42,822 bases of DNA from a virus, in IMG/VR virus record IMGVR_UViG_3300036398_001339, positions 1 to 42,822 of that record. One strand, given 5' to 3'. Below, one piece after another: positions 38,058 through 42,822 of this stretch. Numbering within the stretch: the first letter of the stretch is position 1; the number at the start of each line of letters is the position of its first letter. Both the position numbers and the translations under genes were made by a program. Below the pieces are notes generated by a model. It saw nothing but the letters and a program-made list of their open reading frames with translations. It did not search any database and was not told the DNA's origin.

Positions 38058-39791
38058 ATGTCAATAGAAACGGATACAATTTCACAAGAAAAGTTGATTG
38101 CCAAGATTCTGAAGTTTCCGATGCAGGATCATCCGATTTTTCCCTGCCCGAACGAGGAGCAGCGCAAGAGGATGATTGCCAATGTTGGCGTGGAGGAAGT
38201 CATGCGGATGTTCCTGACTAGGGAGCAGCGCATCAGAGCAGAGCAGGAAGATCCCTACAGGTACGGTTCAGAGCTGGCGCATTGGCCGGATGCAGATGCT
38301 ATGATGTCCAAGTTTAACGAGTTGGTCGTGCTTGGCGGAAACAGGGCAGGCAAGACCGAGTGGGCTGCCAAACGGTGCGTACAGGCCTTTGTTGGGATGG
38401 ATCTGAATGGGACGATGCCAGAGTGGATCAAGGAACGTGGGTCTAAAAGAGGGCTGAATATCTGGTGTTTTCACACCAATAATATGACCAGCATTGCGAT
38501 GCAGCAAAATGTCTTCCACAAGTACCTGCCTAGAGAACTAAAGGAAGCCAAGCGTAGTCATCAGACACAGGTGGCATGGACACAGAAGAACGGCTTTTCA
38601 GACAACACGGCTGTCTACCAAAAGAACCAGATTTGGTTTCTGAACTATCAGCAGGACATTAAGGTTATTGAAGGTGGCGAAGTAGACATTGTCTGGTGCG
38701 ATGAGTTGGTTCCGCAGGATTGGCTAAACACGCTTCGCTACCGCTTGATTACTAGGAATGGAAAGTTGATAGTTACGTTTACTCCAGTTCAGGGATATAC
38801 TCAGGTTGTTAAAGAGTTTATTACTACGGCAAAAATAACCGAGTATAAGGAATCTGAGCTTTTGCCGGAAAACAACGTCATTACCGTGCCGAAAGGACAC
38901 ATGCCGTACAGGGCTGAGAGTGTCTACGGCAAGCATGGGTGTATCTGGTTTCATTCCAAGCTGAATCCTTACAACAACTGGGAGCGGCATAAACAGGAAC
39001 TCAAGGGGCGCAGTACCCATGAAATCAAGATTCGTGCGTATGGCTGGGCCGATCAGACAGCAGGCAGTCAGTTTCCAATGTTTGGTGACCAGAATATCTT
39101 TTCAGACAACGTCCTGACTGCCGCGCCCCAAGGTACCAACTACATGGTTGCAGATCCGGCAGGTGCCCGTAACTGGTTTATGCTTTGGTGCAGGGTAGAT
39201 CAACATGGGATTATCTGGATCTACCGTGAGTGGCCCGACGCAAGTTATGGAGAATGGGCGCTGCCTTCAGACAGACCCGACGGAAAGCCCGGCCCCGCCC
39301 AGCGTAGCGGAGCAGGAAAGGGGATCAACGAGTATACAGACCTGATCTGGCAGCTTGAGACACACAAAGACAAGACAGAAGACATTGCCGAGCGTTACAT
39401 TGACCCTCGTAGCGCAGGTTCAGAAGTGACCAGCAAAGAAGGCGGCATTACTCTGCTAGATCTTATTGCTGACGCTACCAATCCTGTCTATTTTCAACCT
39501 GCTGCTGCTGTTACCGTTGAGGAAAGGGTGTTAATTATCAACGACTTATTGTGTTTTGACAGAGATCATCCAATAGAAGTTGGCAAAAATCATCCAAAAC
39601 TAATGGTTCATACGTCTTGTCAAAACCTTATTTATAGTTTAAGGGAATGGACTGGGGCTGACGGACAGAAAGGTGCCAGCAAAGATCCTGTTGATGCTTT
39701 GGGGTATCTAGTTGTCATGCAACCTAAGCACTACGGCGGCGAACAATGGGAGAAGCAGATGAGAGAGTTCTCAAGATGCGGTTCCTATTGA
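38058..39791 (+). CDS. terL: Terminase large subunit
   Basis: A 577-aa DNA-packaging motor. ATPase domain: Walker A GGNRAGKT (93-100), an ATPase coupling region, and Walker B IVWCDE (211-216) with E216 catalytic. Motif III-like VTFTPVQGYTQ follows (about 239-250). Nuclease domain (RNase H-like): an ADPAG strand near residue 370, YIDPRSAGSE near 455, and KDPVDALGYL near 553 with the last acidic residue. Start ATG 38058 used; GTG 38022 is in frame but unsupported. The small subunit is not adjacent. Confidence 0.9.
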   Translation: MSIETDTISQEKLIAKILKFPMQDHPIFPCPNEEQRKRMIANVGVEEVMRMFLTREQRIRAEQEDPYRYGSELAHWPDADAMMSKFNELVVLGGNRAGKTEWAAKRCVQAFVGMDLNGTMPEWIKERGSKRGLNIWCFHTNNMTSIAMQQNVFHKYLPRELKEAKRSHQTQVAWTQKNGFSDNTAVYQKNQIWFLNYQQDIKVIEGGEVDIVWCDELVPQDWLNTLRYRLITRNGKLIVTFTPVQGYTQVVKEFITTAKITEYKESELLPENNVITVPKGHMPYRAESVYGKHGCIWFHSKLNPYNNWERHKQELKGRSTHEIKIRAYGWADQTAGSQFPMFGDQNIFSDNVLTAAPQGTNYMVADPAGARNWFMLWCRVDQHGIIWIYREWPDASYGEWALPSDRPDGKPGPAQRSGAGKGINEYTDLIWQLETHKDKTEDIAERYIDPRSAGSEVTSKEGGITLLDLIADATNPVYFQPAAAVTVEERVLIINDLLCFDRDHPIEVGKNHPKLMVHTSCQNLIYSLREWTGADGQKGASKDPVDALGYLVVMQPKHYGGEQWEKQMREFSRCGSY

Positions 39792-39804
39792 ACTTCTTTT
39801 ATCT

Positions 39805-41916
39805 ATGTATTCAGCTTCTTCTGATCCTCTGGCTATTGCGACGAATGTCCCTGATGTGGGGGATTTGCTAAGTGAGTATGGACGCGCAATGGTCAACTCC
39901 ACTCAGGGGAACTTGACCACCAAGTTTGACGATATCCGCTTTGCACGCTGGGCTGGACAGAGTGATGACGGGAAAAAGCATAGTAATCTCCGTAACGAAG
40001 GTGATCCAGCTTGGCCGTTTGAAGGTGCTAGTGATGTCCGCAATCGGTTGATTGACTCAACCTGTAACGAGTTGTCTTCACTTCTAGTTACAGCTTTTGA
40101 ACGCTCAAACATTCGGGCCAACGGGGTTGAACTCAACGACACTTCAATAAGTGGAATTGCAACTACTTTGCTTCGCTGGATTCGAGACTCCAAAATGCCG
40201 CTGGAGCTTCGTAGGGAAGCTGAATTGGGCGCACAGTACGCTTTTCAGTACGGTTGGACGGCTTTCTTTATTGGCTGGAGACAGAACATCAGCAAACGTG
40301 AGCAGCCATTTACCATGCAGGAGGTAATTGCCATTGCTCAACAGAGTGGCAGCCCGTCTTTGATGCAGTTGCCTGAGTTGATTATGCGTCAAAGCCCGGA
40401 GGCTGCCGCAATTATTGTTGCTGCTGTGCCGGGGATTACGACTGCAGAAGCGACTCGGATGGTTAGAGAGTTGGCTGAAACTGGCGTAACAACCCGCGAC
40501 GAGGAATATGTCAGCAAAAATTTGCCGGAAATCATTGCGCTCAAGCCTTGGGACGAAATCCTTTTTCCGCCTGAAGCCGCAGATCTGCAGCGTTCTCGCG
40601 TGATTTTTCGCCGGACTTGGATGTCTGAAGTCGAGATTCGCGAAAAGATTACTACCGAAGGCTGGAACAAAGATTGGGTGGAACTTGCAGTCCAAATGGC
40701 AGGTAAGAGCAGCACCGTGTACAACACGAATATCCTGCCAAGTACGGAGATGCTGGTCTATAACGGCCTGAACTACCAGAACATGATCGAGGTGGTTTAC
40801 TGCTATACCAAGAGTCTGGATGGCAAGGCTCCGTGCATCTATTACACCGTCATCTGTCCGCAAGCGGCAGTTGATCATCGCAAGGAAAGGATCTCATATG
40901 CGATTCATGAGAGGTTGGATTACGCTCACGGAGAGTATCCGTTTGTGGAGTTTCGTCGCGAGTGCATTCGTCGCGCCATTACTGATTGCCGTGGTGTCCC
41001 TGAACTTGCTCACACGGATCAGGACGAGATTAAGGCACAGCACGACTCCATCCGAGATCATACTGCCTTCTCAACCCTTCCACCCATCAAGGTCGTTAAG
41101 AGAATTGGAGCAATCAACAAAGTTGGGCCGGGCGTATCTTTGCCAGTTGTAAATCCAACGGACTACACGTTCATGGATCCGCCTGCTCGCGAGCCGAATG
41201 TGGCTTTTGAGCTGATTAAACGAGTCGAATCCAGTCACGCCGCATATTTTGGCACGGTTAACCCGTTTGTTGCTCCTCAAAAAACCCAACTTACTCAGCA
41301 GGCACTCGTAAACACTTGGCTGCTAACTTGGAGAAGCATTTATCGGCAGATGTTTGCGCTTTGCTGCCAGTACATGAGTCCTGAAGAGATTCAGCGCATT
41401 ACAGGTGGACAGTTGCCTCAGAGCTTGTCTGAAATCCACAACGAGTTTGATCTTACGGTCAAATTTGATGTGATGGATTTAGACAAGGAGTATATCGCTC
41501 AAAAGATCGACTTTCTTACGAAGATTGCGCAGATGGATACTGGCGGGGTGCTAAACCGCAACAAGCTCACAGCAATGATGATTCAGGCTGTAGCACCAGA
41601 AATGGCACAAGAGCTTATTCTCAACCCACAGGATGCAGGTCGTCAGATGTTCAAGGATGTCCAATCAGACATTGGCAACATGCTGCTTGGCAATGAGGCG
41701 CTGTATCAGGAAAACGATCCTACTGCGCAGACAAAACTTCAGTACGCGCAGCAGATTATTCAGGCTAACCCGAAGGCCCAACAAGCTCTTGAACAGGACG
41801 AAAACTTCAAGGCGTTGTTTGAGAACTACGTTAAGAGTCTGCAGATGTCTGTGATGCAACAGCAAAATGCGCAGATTGGCCGAATTGGTGTAACTCCAGT
41901 AGCGCAACAACAGTAG
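39805..41916 (+). CDS. Portal protein
   Basis: A 703-aa protein directly after the large terminase, the normal place of the portal. It has FEGASDVRNRLIDSTCNEL near residue 75, a phrase common in large portals of podoviruses, a long helical stem region and wing-type beta segments (YCYTKSLDGKAPCIYYTVI), and a Gln-rich C-terminal barrel/tail (about 600-703, ending VAQQQ). Length agrees with P22-like portals, about 700 aa. It would form the 12-subunit ring through which DNA enters. Confidence 0.8.
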   Translation: MYSASSDPLAIATNVPDVGDLLSEYGRAMVNSTQGNLTTKFDDIRFARWAGQSDDGKKHSNLRNEGDPAWPFEGASDVRNRLIDSTCNELSSLLVTAFERSNIRANGVELNDTSISGIATTLLRWIRDSKMPLELRREAELGAQYAFQYGWTAFFIGWRQNISKREQPFTMQEVIAIAQQSGSPSLMQLPELIMRQSPEAAAIIVAAVPGITTAEATRMVRELAETGVTTRDEEYVSKNLPEIIALKPWDEILFPPEAADLQRSRVIFRRTWMSEVEIREKITTEGWNKDWVELAVQMAGKSSTVYNTNILPSTEMLVYNGLNYQNMIEVVYCYTKSLDGKAPCIYYTVICPQAAVDHRKERISYAIHERLDYAHGEYPFVEFRRECIRRAITDCRGVPELAHTDQDEIKAQHDSIRDHTAFSTLPPIKVVKRIGAINKVGPGVSLPVVNPTDYTFMDPPAREPNVAFELIKRVESSHAAYFGTVNPFVAPQKTQLTQQALVNTWLLTWRSIYRQMFALCCQYMSPEEIQRITGGQLPQSLSEIHNEFDLTVKFDVMDLDKEYIAQKIDFLTKIAQMDTGGVLNRNKLTAMMIQAVAPEMAQELILNPQDAGRQMFKDVQSDIGNMLLGNEALYQENDPTAQTKLQYAQQIIQANPKAQQALEQDENFKALFENYVKSLQMSVMQQQNAQIGRIGVTPVAQQQ

Positions 41917-41920
41917 TTAT

Positions 41921-42406
41921 ATGCCTGAGTTGAACTACAATTTTAATCCTCCAAAAAACTTCGATACGCCTCTTTCAGGGAAAGAGGAAAGGCAGTATCA
42001 AGCGTACAAAAAAGCACTTGGAGATAGAGGTAATGAAGAAGACTACGATCTTCGTGGATACTGGAAGGAAGAAGGCAGGTTTATTCCCGTAAAAGATGCC
42101 GCAGACGAAAGTCATTTTACAGACAAGTGGAAGAAGCCAAATCACCCCGGATTTAGCAACGAGTCCGTGTATCACAACTCAATAAACAAGGATGGAACTT
42201 TAAATGTTGGAGGGCAATGGCTTGTTGGCCCAGACGGGAGAGATACTTACGTTCCCCCAACAAAAAGATACATGGATCCGAAGGAAAGATTTCTTATTGA
42301 CTACTATTTAACCAGAGATGCAGATCCTGCTGTTGGCGCAGGCAGAATGCTAAATCCCTCGTTAATTGATTACTATAAATCAATAGTTCCACAGCCAGAA
42401 CGATGA
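41921..42406 (+). CDS. Hypothetical protein between portal and scaffold
   Basis: A 161-aa protein with EDYDLRGYWKEEGRF, then SHFTDKWKKPNHPGFSNES and VYHNS, a phrase that recurs in phage virion-region proteins. The C-terminal part (about 100-161) is helical. Function unknown. It follows the portal by four bases and overlaps the next gene by four. Confidence 0.7.
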   Translation: MPELNYNFNPPKNFDTPLSGKEERQYQAYKKALGDRGNEEDYDLRGYWKEEGRFIPVKDAADESHFTDKWKKPNHPGFSNESVYHNSINKDGTLNVGGQWLVGPDGRDTYVPPTKRYMDPKERFLIDYYLTRDADPAVGAGRMLNPSLIDYYKSIVPQPER

Positions 42407-42654
42407 CAGAAAACCAAAAACAAGCCTTTGGATTTGCAGGCAAAAACCTTGTCTGGAGTGAGATTGTAAAGCACCTAAATGAAATTCAGACAGCATTAAC
42501 GCTTCAGGCTATCTCGCAATCAGTCAAAGGAGAAGATAGAATACATCTCTGCGGACAAGCTGATGCGGTTAATTACGTTATATCGTCTTTGATAAACATC
42601 AGACAGGAGGCTAGACAATTAAATGGCTTGACTCCTGACGAAGATTTGGCATAA
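42403..42654 (+). CDS. Small helical protein upstream of scaffold
   Basis: An 83-aa protein, predicted all-helical, with WSEIVKHLNEIQTALTLQAI, a HLCGQADAV turn and VISSLINIRQEARQLNGL. Not recognised. Coupled by ATGA with the upstream gene. It may be a minor head protein. Confidence 0.6.
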   Translation: MTENQKQAFGFAGKNLVWSEIVKHLNEIQTALTLQAISQSVKGEDRIHLCGQADAVNYVISSLINIRQEARQLNGLTPDEDLA

Positions 42655-42669
42655 CGCCACTAACGGACT

Positions 42670-42686
42670 TCACAGCGTTACTGTGA
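42670..42686. promoter_or_regulatory. TCACAG/CTGTGA hairpin before scaffold
   Basis: TCACAG-CGTTA-CTGTGA is a perfect 6-bp inverted repeat in the gap between the 83-aa gene and the scaffold. TTCACA with TAAATA 16 bases downstream is a weak promoter-like pair that overlaps it. Confidence 0.3.
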
Positions 42687-42695
42687 TGATTAAAT

Positions 42696-42822
42696 AAGGA
42701 CTTGCTACCTATTAGCATGATAAAGACTAACTCACAGCCTGAGGCCGGGACTCAGGAGGCAGCAAATATCCCCGTTGCAAATAACCTCGGAGCGATTGAT
42801 GGAGACAGTTTAACTGATTTCA
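42696..42822. repeat. Terminal direct repeat, right copy (assembly overlap)
   Basis: Identical to 1-127. It includes the scaffold start at 42717 (same as 22). The scaffold frame is therefore cut by the window end but complete at the left. Confidence 0.95.

Noticed and set aside
1-42822. CRISPR array, tRNA genes, insertion sequences, reverse transcriptase (DGR), integrase
   Set aside because: No regularly spaced repeats, cloverleaf with CCA-type end, transposase or RT motifs, or tyrosine/serine recombinase motifs were seen by eye.

Overview
The window is a complete, circularly closed genome of a tailed, double-stranded DNA phage (Caudoviricetes), probably short-tailed. The first 127 bases recur exactly as the last 127 bases (42696-42822), so the unique circle is 42,695 bp. 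A 127-base overlap is what a de Bruijn assembler with k=127 leaves on a circular or circularly permuted molecule, so physical ends are not defined here. I see no integrase, CI-like repressor, tRNA gene, DNA polymerase, primase or phage RNA polymerase. The phage looks virulent and dependent on host polymerases. A lipobox protein in the lysis cassette points to a host with an outer membrane. The host is otherwise unknown.

Layout on the + strand, read around the circle: a control region (35.9-38.0 kb); large terminase (38.06 kb) and portal (39.8 kb); two small proteins; scaffold (crossing the window ends); major capsid protein (1.05 kb); a 290-bp stretch with three copies of a structured RNA element; a connector-like protein; two fibre proteins, a triple-LamG protein and a tail-assembly chaperone (4.2-10.7 kb); a lysis cassette (11.0-12.9 kb); a large tail protein and a collar-domain receptor-binding protein (13.1-16.0 kb); four putative internal/ejection proteins (16.4-22.8 kb); and a replication/recombination block (23.0-28.4 kb) with OB-fold protein, excisionase-like HTH, Hjc-like resolvase, possible helicase loader, DnaB helicase, dNMP kinase and RecE-like exonuclease. 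Many very small genes follow (28.4-31.8 kb). Most neighbours overlap by ATGA or abut.

A minus-strand block (35.9 to 31.94 kb) carries a CobS/MoxR-type AAA+ ATPase, a 268-aa partner and seven small proteins. It converges on the + strand genes at a hairpin terminator (31886-31915).

The most unusual points are these. (1) The DnaB-family helicase gene is broken between Walker A and the SLEM strand into two ORFs about 1.8 kb apart, with at least three genes between them, no intein blocks, and all helicase motifs present across the two halves except one lysine. (2) Three copies of an RNA-like element with invariant AGTGGYGTGAC and GGAGAGAC boxes lie between the capsid gene and the next gene; two of them can compete for the same pairing strand. 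(3) The 1.3-kb control region holds a chain of perfect hairpins, short direct repeats, TGTCTAGACA palindromes, a canonical G-quadruplex motif and two + strand terminators, but no convincing gene. (4) Shine-Dalgarno sequences are mostly absent from structural and minus-strand genes but clear in the 29.2-31.0 kb mini-gene block.
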